From the NCBI GenBank assembly GCA_027563935.2, contig CM050449.1, forward strand, positions 43,622,507 to 43,686,506: DNA of 64,000 nt, in the 5' to 3' direction. This DNA is from Costus lasius (taxonomy: Eukaryota > Streptophyta > Magnoliopsida > Zingiberales > Costaceae). The position numbers and the translations under genes were made by a program. Below, piece by piece: positions 32,935 to 44,792 of the stretch. The notes under the pieces are model-generated. The model saw only the letters and a program-made list of their open reading frames with translations. It searched no databases and was not told the origin of the DNA. The first letter of the stretch is position 1. Each line of letters begins with the position of its first letter.

Positions 32935-35112
32935 CTATGCTTGACCACTTTGTCCTTCCTCTGGATTCTCATCCAGCTTTATTTCTCTCCCACTGGCCTC
33001 TTGCAGAAGAAACTCCTTCTCAAGAAATATGGCCGTCCGAGCAACAAACACCTTGTTCTCTTTGGGATCGTAGAAATAATAACCCTTAGTTTCCTTAGGG
33101 TAACCGACAAAGATACATTTCTCAGATCTGCTCTCTAGTTTTCCAGAGGCGAGCTTTTTGACATAAGCCTCGCAGCCCCAGATCCTGATAAATGTCAAGC
33201 TAGGCTGTTTCCCATACCATAATTCATATGGGGTCTTTGAAACTGCCTTGGATGGCACTCGGTTTAGTACCTTTGCAGCTGTCTCCAGTGCAAATCCCCA
33301 AAAGGAATAAGGTAGAGTAGCCTGACTCATCATAGAACGAACCATATCAAGTAACGTTCTATTTCTCCTCTCGGACACACCATTCCATTGTGGTGTTCCT
33401 GGCGGAGTGAGCTGTGAGATAATCCCACACTCCTTCAGATAGTCAGTAAACTCTCGACTTAGGTATTCTCCACCTCGATCAGAACGAAGTGCCTTGATAT
33501 TTCGGCCAAGCTGATTCTGTACTTCATTCTTGAACTCTTTGAACTTGTCAAAAGATTCACTTTTATGTCTCATAAGATAGACATACCCATATCTACTGAA
33601 ATCATCAGTGAAGGTAATGAAGTACTGATAGCCACCTCTGGCATGTTTACTAAAAGGCCCACACACATCACTGTGTATAAGGTCAAGTAAACCTGAAGTC
33701 CTTTGACCTTTATGAGGAAAAGGCGACTTCGTCATTTTGCCCATCAAACAAGCTTTGCATGTATCAATCTCCTCATAGGAGAATGATCCCAGCAGTCCAT
33801 AATCATGCAACCGCTTAATGCGTTTCTTGTTAATATGACCTAAACGACTATGCCATAGCAAGGTGCTGTCATCAGCATATTTGGCTTTCTTATTATCAAT
33901 ATTGTGTATAGAACATTCCATGTCCAACATGAATAACCCATTGTTAATTGAACCAGTAGCATAAACAATATTATCTAAAGAAAGAACACACTTTGAAGTA
34001 TTGCATTCAAAGGAAAACCCCTTCCTGACAATAGCAGGAATGGAGATAATATTTTTAGTAATGCTGGGAACAAAGTAACAATTGTCTAGTTCCAATACAA
34101 GTCCAGATGGTAAAGAGATGAAATAGTCTCCTACAGCAACAGCAGCAACCCGTGCCCCGTTTCCAACTCGTAGGTCCACCTCATGCTGTCCCACCTGTCT
34201 TCTTCTCTTGAGTTCCTGTACATTTGAACAAATGTGAACTCCACATGCAGTGTCCAACACCCATGAAATAGAAGAAGATGAAACCATGACTTCCGTCACG
34301 TATATACCTGAGCCAGAAGCGATGCTTCCCCTCTTGTCTCCTTGGAGCGCTTTACAGTCCTTTTTCCAGTGACCCAGCTGGCCATAGTGGAAACATCTGT
34401 ATTCCTTCGACCGCTTGACCTTTTGCTTCAGAGCCTTGCTGTAGCTCTTGACAGGGGTCTTGCCCTTCTTCCCCTTCTTCTTGTTCCTTGAAGGAAACAT
34501 CAAGATAGAGGTTGAAGGCTTTCCCTTCAGAGTCTCCTCAGTAGTCAAGAGCATATTCAGCAGCTCTGCCGGAGTACAATCGATTTTGTTCATATTAAAG
34601 TTAATGATGAACGCATCGAAAGAGGGCGGGAGAGACTGCAGAATAATGTCTACAGCAAGCTCCTGATTGATGGTATGCCCTAGTTTCTCTAGAGCCTCCT
34701 TGTGCCCAATCATCTTGAGCACGTGAGCTCCCACTGGGCTCCCTTCAGCCAGTTTGCTCTGAAAGAACAGCTTAGTCAAATTATAGCGCTCAGTCCTTGC
34801 CTGCGCAGCATACAGCATCTTGAGGTTTGCTATAATTTGTATAGCAGACATATCCTCATGCTGACACTGCAGCGGTGGCGTCATAGACGCTAGCATCAGG
34901 CAAGCGACATCAATGCTATCATTGACATGCTTTTCATAGGCATCCCGAACCGCCCTTGCGGCGTTCGGAGCGGGCTGAGGCGGTATAGCCGTCTCGAGGA
35001 CATACAGTTTCCTCTCTGCCTTAAGAACAATCTTAAGGTGTCCGTACCAGTCTGAGAAGTTCGGCCCAGCAAACTTCTCCCTTTCCAGTAGGGATCGCAC
35101 ATTGAAGCTCAT
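32935..35112 (-). pseudogene. A2 gag-protease-integrase half, ends at premature TAG
   Basis: 725 codons from ATG 35112 to TAG at 32935-32937, where A1 has CAG. Gag spans about residues 1-235. The zinc knuckle is damaged: CFHYGQLGHWKKDC has Tyr for the second Cys (240-253). Protease carries LDTACG at about 287. The integrase zinc ligands are H421, H426, C452 and C455, and the catalytic residues D482, D545 and E581 are all present. The C-terminal integrase part shows IWGCEAYVKK and FVGYPKETKGYYFY. Altogether the element would encode 1294 residues, the same as A1. Confidence 0.93.
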
Positions 35113-36909
35113 GGTGTTCGTTGCTGCAGGAATCTACAACAATGTAAGAACAGCAAGGTCAGTATCAATGTTCAGAATCAATCCAGGACTTAAGAAAGAT
35201 TCTTTTCTCACTATTTTATCTAGCTGAAAAATCAAGCAAAAACAGCCCGAAAGAGTAGAACTCTTTTAGTGAGATGGGATCCAAATTTCATACTTGGTCT
35301 CCGCGTCCCGCTCAGGCGAGATAAGATGCACAGAGAGTACAAGCACTAGTCTCTAGTAGGCTGTCCCAGCCAATCGCCAACCCGTGAGATTCCCCTTCAT
35401 CTGGGCAATCCAGCTGACTGTGCCAACTGAGTTGGTACAACACAGTCTCTGATCCCACAGATGGCTGCCTCCATGTGCTACCATATGCGCCACATATGTA
35501 GCCTACATGGTCAAGCTGACCCGACCTACTCCCTGGACCACCACGTGCTATGCTGAGCAACGAGAAGCGATAAATCCCTTCTCTGTAACACGCAGGTGTA
35601 ATCCCGCACCGTCTGAAGATAGATGGACGTGCCCACTGAGTGGGTACAACACGGCTCCAACGATAATCAGAACAGTGAGGTTTCGCGTCAGAAGGCTTAC
35701 GAGCTTGATATTTTAGCGTTGGATTTTAACGGTCTTTTATCTTCTTGACTATCATGCAATTCCTATGGTGATAGCAGAAGATAAACTCATGCAATTCTAA
35801 TTATAAAAGCAATAAATAGAAAGCATGCTGATCTTATGTGGTAAAAGCCCATTAAGCCTAAGTTAGACCTTAAATTAAACTTAAGTCTTCACTTGCTTTT
35901 CTTCATGGGTCTTTTGCTGCTCATCTGGCCCAAACCAGGGCCCAAGCGCCATCTGCAGCTCAGGTGCGCCTACCAGGGAAAATGCTCCTGGTCCCAGAGT
36001 CGAACCCTGGACCTCCCACCTGGTCAAGCCTCTGCTGCAAGCGCCTCTGCCAAGTGTGCTCTGTGCTCTTGTCTGATTAATTTACAAATTAATCTATCTA
36101 GACAAGATTGACTCGCAGGTCAATTACACTTTATAATTTAAATGAAAAGTGATGCGCAGATCACAATAAAAATATTTATTTACATTTAAATTCCAGGCAC
36201 GCAGGCCCCAGCACAGCACACATTAAACATGGGCAGCCCACACAAGATTAAATAAACAAACATATGCTTACAAACATCATGCGATCCAACATAAGAAAAT
36301 AAAATTTTGAAAACCCCATTGGCATCAATTTTAATTTTCCTTATTGGCCCTACTACCTTACAACGGTCCATTACAAGGGATCCACTCATCTGACCTAGTC
36401 AGATCCATTGCCCTTGCATGCACCAAGTCGTAACTGACTTGAGTCGACCTAATGGTCAACCATGCATGCGCCAGGGCTGAACAACCCTCATGAGTTCTGG
36501 CAAGCGGGTGTGATCCCGGGCCTAACTCATGTGTGTTCACTAGTCGTCTCAATCAGACATCGCTACACGCCTGTCTGCAGTCGACCTATAGCCATCTCGT
36601 GCTCACGCACAGATGCTATCTGGTCGACCCATCAAGGCTGTCAGATGATCTGATCAGACTGTTTGGATCTAACCTTGGGGATGACTTCAACCCTAATAAC
36701 CCGTCTAAGGGTTTAAAGCAGGCGCCTCTTAGATCTAATGAGAGTCGCGCATGAGAAGAAGTTTTTAAGAAAACATAGATGCGCCAACAAAAACATATAC
36801 TAAGATGTATGTTAGTTTCGCATGTCATCTAGATCTAAGCATATGCGCAAGTATGGATCAAACATGAAGACCAAGCATTAAGCAATCATAAAACGATGCA
36901 TAAAACCTC
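35113..36909 (-). other. A2 untranslated leader with hairpins
   Basis: About 1.8 kb between primer site and gag. Hairpin 1 is at 35628-35653 and hairpin 2 at 35416-35447 (minus strand), with the same stems, TTGTA bulge and TCA loop as A1. No conserved coding frame is seen. Confidence 0.75.
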
Positions 36910-36920
36910 CTCTGATACCA
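36910..36920 (-). other. A2 primer-binding site
   Basis: TGGTATCAGAG on the minus strand, 2 bases from the LTR end at 36923. The complementarity to tRNA-Met breaks after 11 bases, where A1 keeps 13. Confidence 0.88.
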
Positions 36921-36922
36921 AT

Positions 36923-38603
36923 TGAAAGTCCCCTTTCAATAAGGGGGCCGAAACCCTAAAGTGGCGCATACAAAACATGGGCAGCGGATACTAGGGTTTC
37001 ATGGGATCGATGCATGTATTATGATCAACATTAAAACTTTTGAATGCAAGAAAGAATGCGATTCATACCATGGCCATTTCTAGATGGCGCCTTGGAAGCA
37101 AGAGAAAAAAAGAGGTCTCCTCCAAATCGTCACACACAAGATGATCAATGGCTTGCTCCTTCTTGTCATCCCTTGTGCTAGCAAGGATCGTCCAAGGTGT
37201 CTTTGATCGTTTGAAGGGAAGAGAGAGCTTTCCTTGCTTAGCGATTTTTTTCTTCTTTCGTCTACCACCTTTTTCTCACACGAATGTATGAAGAGCCAAA
37301 GGCAAAACGGCGACAAGAGGGCGAGAGAGGGGCGACGTGAGAGAGATGTGGTCACGTTGTGACATGCTATCTAAAAATAGCAAAACCATCTCAACGTTCA
37401 AGTGACCCCAATCGCAAATGCCAACTTGAACCATACGCTCATCCAATGAGCTGGTTCAAATCGATTTGGTTCAATAACCAAATAAACCAAGCAATTAGTC
37501 CAGATTATAATAAACCCCTAAGGCTTAAGATCTGACCATTGATCTCTTGATGCTCCTGATCTCACTGATCTAGCATCTATTCTCTCAATCGAAGCTTACC
37601 GATCTCAAGCCCTAATCAATCAAACATGATCAGACTAGATCTCACTTACAATCAGAGACTAAATCCCTTTAAACTGAACCCAAACAATTCAGTCCACACG
37701 ATCTGACTTAAGTAAGCCATATCATCAAATTGTGCGACCCTAAGGGTTTCCTTTAAATGTCGGTAACGATAACTTACGTTATCACGATCAGTGAGGGGTA
37801 TCTAGCAACACATCACTGTCTCCCGATATAAAGGAAAGAGTCTTCCAAGACTACACCCAAACCACAGCACAAGTGTGAATCCAATTCACAAGGCATGCAA
37901 ATTTCCTTTGCCACTGGATGTTCTTATTGGACAAGCGTGTCAAGCTTGTAGCTCCAATATGATGAGCATGATTAGATCAGATGAACACTGTCACCTGGGT
38001 ATGACCATACACTTTCTCAATCATCTCATACAGAGGGGGGCCCCTTTAGAACATCACACTCCAATTAAGGAGACGGCAATCCTTTATCTATCACTAGTGC
38101 CCTAACCTGACTCAAGCTCACCATCCAAGATAGTCTATAACCATTATGTTTCAAATGATATTGAACTACCTCAAAACAATGACAATCATCATTTAGAAAC
38201 ACAAGTGATCTCAAGTCAGAGGAAATGTGCCACTTGTTGCAATCAAGGATTATTCACATTGTGACAAGCAATTGAATATCCTAGTAGGGTCTGTCCAGTA
38301 CATCCAATGTACCCATGAGTCTACATCTTATTCCATGCTCGAAGCATCCTATAAGATTAGAACACATATTAGTCTCAATCATATCAAGGCTGTCTCATGT
38401 TCGCCAAGATATATCGACTAAGGACTTTACTGCATGTCAGCCCAGCTGAACAGCATTGAGACATTATTCAGAAGCATATGTATTGCAGCAGATAATATAA
38501 CAAACTGAATAACAACCATTGCCTTTATAAACATAAGAGTTTATACATGATACTGTTACAATCCCAAGGCCTCAAACATTAGCCTTAAGGGCATACCCCA
38601 ACA
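36923..38603 (-). repeat. A2 5' LTR (right)
   Basis: 1681 bp, same length as the left copy. It ends at 38603 next to target duplication CTTAG. Confidence 0.93.
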
Positions 38604-38608
38604 CTTAG

Positions 38609-39749
38609 CATGCCTTGAGTTTAACTTCTTTTGAGCACTTAGATAGGAGAGGGCCTGGTGGTCACTATTAAGAGTGAACTCCCTATGGATGAGGTAGTGT
38701 CTCCAATACCTTAGAGCCTGAACTACAGCATAAAACTCTTTGTCATAGGTTGAGTATTTTTGCTTTGCCTCGTTGAGTTTTTCACTAAAGAAGGCTATGG
38801 GATGACCTTCTTGGCTTAGAGTTCCCCCTATGCCAACTCCAGAGGCGTCACAATCTACCTCAAAGACTTTATTGAAGTCAGGAAGTCTAAGGACCGGGGC
38901 AGTGGTCATCTTATCCTTAAGTTCTTGGAAGGCTTTACTAGCAGATTTAGTCCAGGAGAATTCACCTTGTTTTAAGCAACTAGTGATAGGTGCCACTATA
39001 GAGCTGAAGTTCCTTATGAATCTCCTATAAAAGGTGGCTAGGCCATGGAAGCTTCTGACTTCCGTGATGGTCTTAGGTTCAGGCCAGTCTATGATGGCTT
39101 GGATCTTGGATGGGTCGGCTTGAAGTCCATGCTCAGACACTATGAACCCTAAGAAGATCACACTATGGGACAAAAAGGAGCACTTCTTGAGATTGATATA
39201 GAGCTGCTCTCCCTTAAGAAGGTCAAGGGTCTTCCTAAGGTGCTCTAGGTGTTCCTCTTTAGTCTTACTATAGATGAGGATATCATCAAAGTAGACTACC
39301 AGGAATTTTCCAATGAAAGGCTTTAAGACTTGGGTCATGAGTCTCATGAATGTGGAAGGAGCATTAGTCAAGCCAAAAGGCATGACTAACCATTCATAGA
39401 GACCATCCTTGGTCTTGAAAGCTGTCTTCCATTCATCACCTAGCCTTATCCTGACCTGGTGGTATCCACTTCTTAAGTCAAGCTTGCTAAACCACTTAGA
39501 GCCAACTAACATGTCTAACATGTCATCAAGTCTAGGAATAGGAAACCTATACTTGACTGTGATTTTGTTTATGGCTCTACAGTCTATACACATGCGCCAG
39601 CTGCCATCCTTTTTAGGGGTGAGCAGAGCAGGCACGGCGCAAGGGCTCAGACTTTCTCTGATATGTCCTTTCTCTAATAGGTCATCTATTTGCCTTTTAA
39701 GTTCCTGATGCTCAGTGGGGTAAATTGGGAAGGGTTGAACCTGGGACAA
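38609..39749 (-). pseudogene. Element E reverse transcriptase and RNase H, split by A2
   Basis: Gypsy reverse transcriptase with [42 protein letters not shown] and the active site [12 protein letters not shown] (aspartates near residues 91, 155 and 156 of the open frame). RNase H begins near [12 protein letters not shown] and runs through [13 protein letters not shown] to NSRHAK, where A2 is inserted. The remaining RNase H codons resume at 29521. Upstream, the protease frame and this frame are shifted relative to each other near 39715 at a CCCCAC repeat, consistent with a small deletion, so gag and pol are no longer read together. Confidence 0.9.
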
Positions 39750-41751
39750 GATCTATTGCATGCTGGATCTCCCTAAGAGGTGGAAGTCCTGTGGGTAGTT
39801 CTTCAGGGGTAAGCTCACTATATTGTTCTAAGAGGGTTTCTACTTCAGGGGGTGGCTTACTTTCTTCCTCTTGGTTGACTTCCTTGAGGACTAAGGTGAA
39901 CAAAGGTTGATCAGGCCTATAATCCTTAGGTCTCATGAGCTGAAGTATTGGTTGAGTGGGTTTGGTTTCCTCTATTTTTCCCTTATTGGTTGAGGCTTTA
40001 AGCTCTCTAGGCATAGATGGTTTCAGTTTGATCTTTTGACCTGAGTGACTAAAGACATAGGTATTAGTCCGACCGTAGTGGACTACATCCATGTCATATA
40101 GCCATGGTCTGCCTAGAAGGACTTGAGCGACGTCCATGGTGATGACGTCACACCAAATTTGTCCATCATAGGTACCAAACTGTAAAGGCACTAGACTCCT
40201 ATGGGTTACTGGCACACTAGACTGGTTGACCCAAGAGATGTTATAAGGGGTTGGGTGAGCTTCTATCTTAAGCTTAAACTTGGTAACAGCAGAGTGGGAG
40301 ACAGTGTTGAGGCTACTACCCCCATCTATCACTACTTTGCACATGTTTCCATTGCATTTCGTGTAAGTATGGAAGATACTAGTTCTTCGCCAATCATCAG
40401 TGGGTGAGGGTTTGATCAAGGTACACCTAACAACTCCTAAGGTGTTTTGGGTTGGCTCCTCACTACTGTCATATTCATTATCTTCTAGGACTTGGCAGCC
40501 AGAATCAGGGTCATTAATGTCTTCAAGTCTAGGGGTTTGGTTTTCCTCACTTAGGTATAAGACCCGTTTAGGACAGTCTTTCATATAGTGTCCATATTGT
40601 TGGCAACCATGGCATTTGACCCTAGATGGTTCTGGATAACTAGAGGACTTGGGTTTAGGAGTACTAGAGTTTGGAGGTTGGGTTGGTCTAGGACTTGGTC
40701 TAGAGGCACTAAACTCTTTCCTAAAGGCAACCTTAAGTTCTTGCTCAATCTCCTTGGCTCTAAGATGGGCAACCTCTATGGAGTCTATCTGGTAGTAGGT
40801 AAGGCCCTTTCTAATCTCAGATCGGAGACCATTTTTATACCTGCTAAGGGTAAATAGAGGGTTTTCTCCTAGGTTTCCCCTAAGGAGGAATTCCTCAAAG
40901 CTAGCAGTGTATTGATCAACGGTCATAGATCCTTGGGTTAAACTAGAGGCCTGATCAAACAACTTACTCTGAAAGTATGAGGGGACATATTTCAGTTTAA
41001 GCTGTTGGCGCATTTCTAGCCAAGTTCCTATGGGGGGTAGGTTGAGTCTCTCTTGGTTATTCTCTATATTGGTCCAATACAACCTAGCATTTCCCTTAAG
41101 AAGGCACTTTGCAAGTCGGACTTTGCTGTGCTCAGGGATCATGCTCCACTCAAAATATTGTTCGAGCTTGGTTGTCCAATCCAAGAAGTCTCGGGGTTCT
41201 AAAGAGCCATTGAAGGTTGGGAGATTGAGTTTGATGGCGCGGTGCACATCATCCTCCCTAAATCTGGGTTGAGGTGGGGTTTGAATAGGAGGTCCATTCC
41301 ACATGTTTGGTTGAGGGATTCCTACATGGTTTGGATTGGGGTATCCATTCCATGTTGGATAAGGATGGGTTTCCATATGGTGTGGATTGGGATATCCATT
41401 CCACATAGGTTGGGTTCCAGCATGGGTTGGGGTTTGTTGCCCATTCCCAGGTTGTTGGGTGTCCACATGATTTGGACTAGGGGGTGGTTCACTAGCATGA
41501 CTTGGAGATCTACCCCTAGCATTGTTAAGCTAGTTGAGGTTTTGGTTGATGGTTTCTATTTGAGCGGCCAAAAGGTGAAATTGGTTAAGACTCTGAGTAA
41601 TGGTTCCTACTTTCTCAGTCAAAAGATCAATCTTATCATTCAAGGCAGCATTATCCATTGTGGAATCTTGTTGAGTTTTAGACCGGGTTTGCATGGTATT
41701 TTTGAAAGATATAAGTTTTGAAAATAGATGATAGATAAAATAAGTAGTCAA
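39712..41751 (-). pseudogene. Element E gag and protease, one stop
   Basis: The gag frame opens at ATG 41751 or the in-frame ATG near 41694 (MQTRSKT) and meets TAG at 41530-41532. The same phase then continues to 39712. The N-terminal part has a repeated WNGYPNP motif. The capsid-type gag domain runs from about FREDDVHRAIKLNLPTFNG to LKVAFRKE. The zinc knuckle is CHGCQQYGHYMKDC. The protease site is CKVVIDGGSSLNTVS (D-G-G-S, functional-looking). The frame ends at LPNLPH followed by a stop where related elements continue into reverse transcriptase. The stop could be a C to T change in a glutamine codon. Confidence 0.88.
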
Positions 41752-41837
41752 CTTCTTTCAAACACCTAATTCCAAAGATCGCTTAGAAGTAGAAAGTAAG
41801 TTTTTGAGGCTTACAAAAATCTAGTCTAAGAGCCTAA

Positions 41838-41849
41838 GCTCTGATACCA
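41838..41849 (-). other. Element E primer-binding site
   Basis: TGGTATCAGAGC on the minus strand, 3 bases from the 5' LTR end at 41853. It is a full match to the initiator tRNA-Met 3' end. Confidence 0.88.
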
Positions 41850-41852
41850 AGC

Positions 41853-43488
41853 AGATGTAGGACGGGGAACTAAAGCAATCAAACAACGCTTTTGAAAACT
41901 GATTTTTGATAAATAGCTTAATAATAAGGAAAACTGAGATTAAGTTAACGAGGTTTAGAAAACTAATTTTTTTTGTATTTTAAATATATAAGAAAATCCG
42001 AATTTAGACTAAGAGCAGTAAGTAAGTTCTACACTAGAAAAACAGTAACTGCAGGAAATAAACTTACAGTGCAGCCCTTGAGAATTGAAGGGCTGTGCTT
42101 CCCGTTCTTCACCGGTCCTATTCTGATGGAAGGTGTAGGGTGGAGCTTACAAGCAATCACAGAAGATCCGTACAAGCCACGGATTTTAATACAGAAATAA
42201 CTCAAGGGGTGAGGTTAAGCCTCACAAGTTCCCTTGCTAACCCTAAGATAGCTAAAGAGAGGGGAAGAGAAGGAAGGGGAGGGCGCCCCTCCTAGACCCA
42301 CTCCAAGCGCAAGCTACAAGTTAAAATAAACAAGATTTAGTGTATAGAAGAGTTCTTAAAATCTAATGAAGAAGTTAAGGAAGAAACTTAGCCGATTGGG
42401 ATGAAAGCTCCTTGAGGCCGAGGATTGATGTTCTCCTTGCTCCAAACCGAGGGTGAGGGAAGTTCTTCTTGTGATGGCGCACACAAATAAGGGGAAGAAC
42501 TCCTTAGGGTTTCGGTGGGGAAGCTAGAAGGATGAGAAGAACTCGGCTAAAGGAGAAAACAAGCACTAACACAAGTAATTAACCTAGGCAACTAATAGAC
42601 AATATTATTTCATCAACAAGTGGTGCAAATACAAGGGGGAGACCATGCTTTTATAGGCGAGATAGGGCTTAGGGCAGGATAGTCATTGGCTTCCATGCGC
42701 CTATTACAAAGATGGATGGAATTTGAATTTCAAAATCAAGATGAGGTAGGCGCAAATCCTCTTGGTGAACTTCCTTCTTTGGTGACCTTTGTTTTGGCAA
42801 TTCTTTAAGTGCTTGAGGGAGGTATCTTCTTATCTTTGGCGAAAAGCTTGTTGGCGCATGGACAAGGAATTCAAAATTTGAATCCTTTCCATGGGGGCAT
42901 GGGCGGCAACAAGAGATGGAATTTTCTCATTAATGTCTTCATAAATGCTCTCCTTTAATTGTGGATCTTGATGAGGAATCCCTTTGATTGTGGATCTTGA
43001 ATGATGAGATTTGAATTCATTCCTCTAGTGGTTGGCGCATATATCTTGATTGGATGATGAGGTGGTTGATTGCTTCATTGAAGATGCGCCCAATAAATGT
43101 AGCAAGTGAGTTATGGCATGGCTTGAAGTGAGCTTGGGCTTTGATGTCTTCCTTTCCTTTTCTGGAGCTGAACTTGATGAGTGGAGCTTGAGTAACCTTG
43201 AGCTGGACTTGAGCTGCTCCTTTCTTGATTGACCTGCCAAAATGATCCTAATGCCTACATGCACTACTTTACTATGATGCAAGAGTACATAAAGTTGTAT
43301 GAATTACAATGCACTACCTACTACAAGTGGACTTGACATAAATGACTACATGATGCATGGTTTTATTGAAAAACAAACTACCCTAAAATGCAATGCAAGA
43401 GAGAGGGGGACTCTAAGGGAACCCATATCGATTAGGTGCCCTACGAGTCCGAGCAGATCTCCTCAGAGCAGGGCTACTGCCTCCATCA
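41853..43488 (-). repeat. Element E 5' LTR (right)
   Basis: 1636 bp. A TATA-like CTATAAAAG (minus) lies at 42648-42656 and would drive the element. The outermost base next to the primer site is A where the other LTR has T. Differences from the left LTR include AACTGAG/AACCGAG and GGGCGCCCC/GGGTGCCCC. Confidence 0.9.
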
Positions 43489-43690
43489 GCCGATGCAAAA
43501 GAAGGCAAAGTCTGTAGCTTCTCTATTGAAGGCGGAGACCAACTTGTGGCTGAAGGTGGTCGGCCCTTTGTTCCGGCAATCGGCGGACTATGTCGCGAGC
43601 TTATGAGCGAGCTCATGACACTACATGGAGTGGTCATCCAGGACAGCGTAGGATGTTGGCGCTTTGGGCAGCAAGGTTGGCAAGAGGGAC
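43489..43690 (+). pseudogene. Gypsy G integrase fragment, continued
   Basis: Continues the frame cut at 26326. It shows a weakened integrase lead-in (AKEGKVCSFSIEGGDQL, GRPFVPAIGGLCRELM). After a frame change it reads DTTWSGHPGQRRMLAL, the zinc-binding part of gypsy integrase. It then loses similarity. The target duplication GCCGA at 43489-43493 shows that E inserted here. Confidence 0.7.
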
Positions 43691-44096
43691 CAATTATAGG
43701 CACTAAGATGGAAAATGGTTGAGTGCATTTATATAGGAAAAGTAGTGGTTGGTTGATGTGATATGATGGATAGGAATAGGAGGAGGATGGGCTGGGGGTA
43801 GGGGGAACACTATTTGTTGTATTAGAGGTAGCAACCATGGCGATAGTACATGCAATGGGTGAGGAGGAGGGGAACAAGTGGGAGGCGCTCTATGTCAAAT
43901 TCATTTTTTAGAAGGAGGTCGACCGCTAATAGACTTAGACATGAATATGGTCTCGAGTAGACTTGGGTTTTGTATATATACCCATTAGGTTATGTACAAA
44001 AAACCAATTGTTATATGGATTCAATTGGAAAGTTAACAAAGTTAGATTTAATTTATTTCACTATATTAGTAAATTAAATTATGATATAAGATTAAT
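43691..44096. other. Intergenic stretch, no gene seen
   Basis: No conserved coding frame. Near 43930-44000 the text GACTTGGGTTTTGTATATA begins a segment that recurs near 45880 and 47045, so the right part belongs to the locally duplicated unit that follows. Confidence 0.5.
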
Positions 44097-44167
44097 TGCA
44101 CTAGCTGGGAATCAAACCCAGGTCTCTACCGTGGCAGGGTACTATTCTATCACTAGACCACTAGTGC
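44097..44167 (-). tRNA. tRNA-Gly(GCC)-like sequence, probably a pseudogene
   Basis: On the minus strand, 71 bases fold as a glycine tRNA: 7-bp acceptor GCACTAG/CTAGTGC, D-arm GTCTAGTGATAGAAT, anticodon loop with GCC (CTGCCAC), T-arm CTGGG/CCCAG. Compared with plant tRNA-Gly(GCC) as I know it, several C/G pairs are now T/A with both sides changed, so the stems still pair. The outer pair of the anticodon stem is a G-G mismatch, and the internal promoter box reads GGTTTGATTCC instead of GGTTCGATTCC. It may be a decayed copy or a tRNA-derived part of a short element. Confidence 0.6.
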
Positions 44168-44589
44168 TATTTATTTTGCTCACAAAAATGTCCTCTTACT
44201 CGATATATGGTCAAAGTTGATCATAATTTTTGTGCATTTCTTTAAAAGAATCACAAAGTATATATATATATACTTGGCATATGCACTTAGCATTTTCAAT
44301 ACGAATTTACAGCTAATGTGACATTTTATAATTTTTGTGTAAAAAAAAAACTAAAGCAATTATAGTTGTAGGTAGAAAAATAAAAAATAAAAAAAATACA
44401 TTTAACTAATGCGGCGGCAAGAAGAGTAGAGAAAAATAAAAAGAAATAAAGCCAAGTACTTGATTTATATAGTTAATTTTAATGATTTTGACGGTCAATA
44501 TTGCATATTGTATACATATTTATATATAGTGTTGGAATATATACTTGGATAATTAATTAATTCAAGTGTAACAAATTAAGCTGCTGCTG

Positions 44590-44677
44590 TTGCAACGAAT
44601 TTATTTAAGTGCGAGCTCCAGTCAACGCCAAGTAAATAGCTCCAGTCAACGCCTTGCAACGAATTTATTTAAGTGCG
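44590..44677 (+). repeat. Short tandem duplication upstream of DUF538 gene
   Basis: A 24-base block (TTGCAACGAATTTATTTAAG and 4 more bases) occurs at 44590-44613 and 44654-44677. The spacer has two copies of AGCTCCAGTCAACGCC. It lies about 110-190 bp upstream of the TATA box. The rest of 44168-44780 is AT-rich with no gene seen. Confidence 0.7.
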
Positions 44678-44784
44678 TGCGAGCTCAGCTCACCATCGGT
44701 GACCAGAAATTTTCTTTTTTTTCCTCCATAACGCATCCGTTACGACGACATCACATCCACTTCCGATTTCCTCCATAAATTGTC

Positions 44785-44792
44785 CTATAAAT
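44785..44792 (+). promoter_or_regulatory. TATA box of DUF538 gene
   Basis: CTATAAAT, about 110 bases before the ATG at 44898, followed by a pyrimidine-rich stretch (CTCGTCTCTCTC) typical of plant transcription starts. Confidence 0.5.

Larger units (their letters stand above)
29527..38603 (-). mobile_element. Full-length copia element A2 inside E
   Basis: A complete 9077-bp minus-strand A element with two 1681-bp LTRs (29527-31207, 36923-38603) and an exact target duplication CTTAG (29522-29526, 38604-38608) within E's RNase H codons. I count about 11 LTR differences (about 0.65%). Compared with A1 the outer U5 end differs clearly (GGGACTTTCA versus GGTTCCTTCA), so A1 and A2 are separate subfamilies. 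Confidence 0.95.
26327..43488 (-). mobile_element. Gypsy element E, split by A2
   Basis: Minus-strand Ty3/gypsy element with two 1636-bp LTRs (26327-27962, 41853-43488) and an exact 5-bp target duplication GCCGA (26322-26326, 43489-43493). Removing A2 leaves about 8.1 kb. The order gag-protease-RT-RNase H-integrase and a chromodomain-like tail indicate a chromovirus. Coding damage: a TAG in gag (41530), a frameshift near 39715, and the A2 insertion in RNase H. Only about 7 LTR differences are visible (about 0.4%). Confidence 0.93.

Noticed and set aside
43413..43877. 154-codon minus-strand frame
   Set aside because: It is a chimera: its end is the LTR-encoded tail of E pol and its start is unrelated sequence beyond the insertion point.
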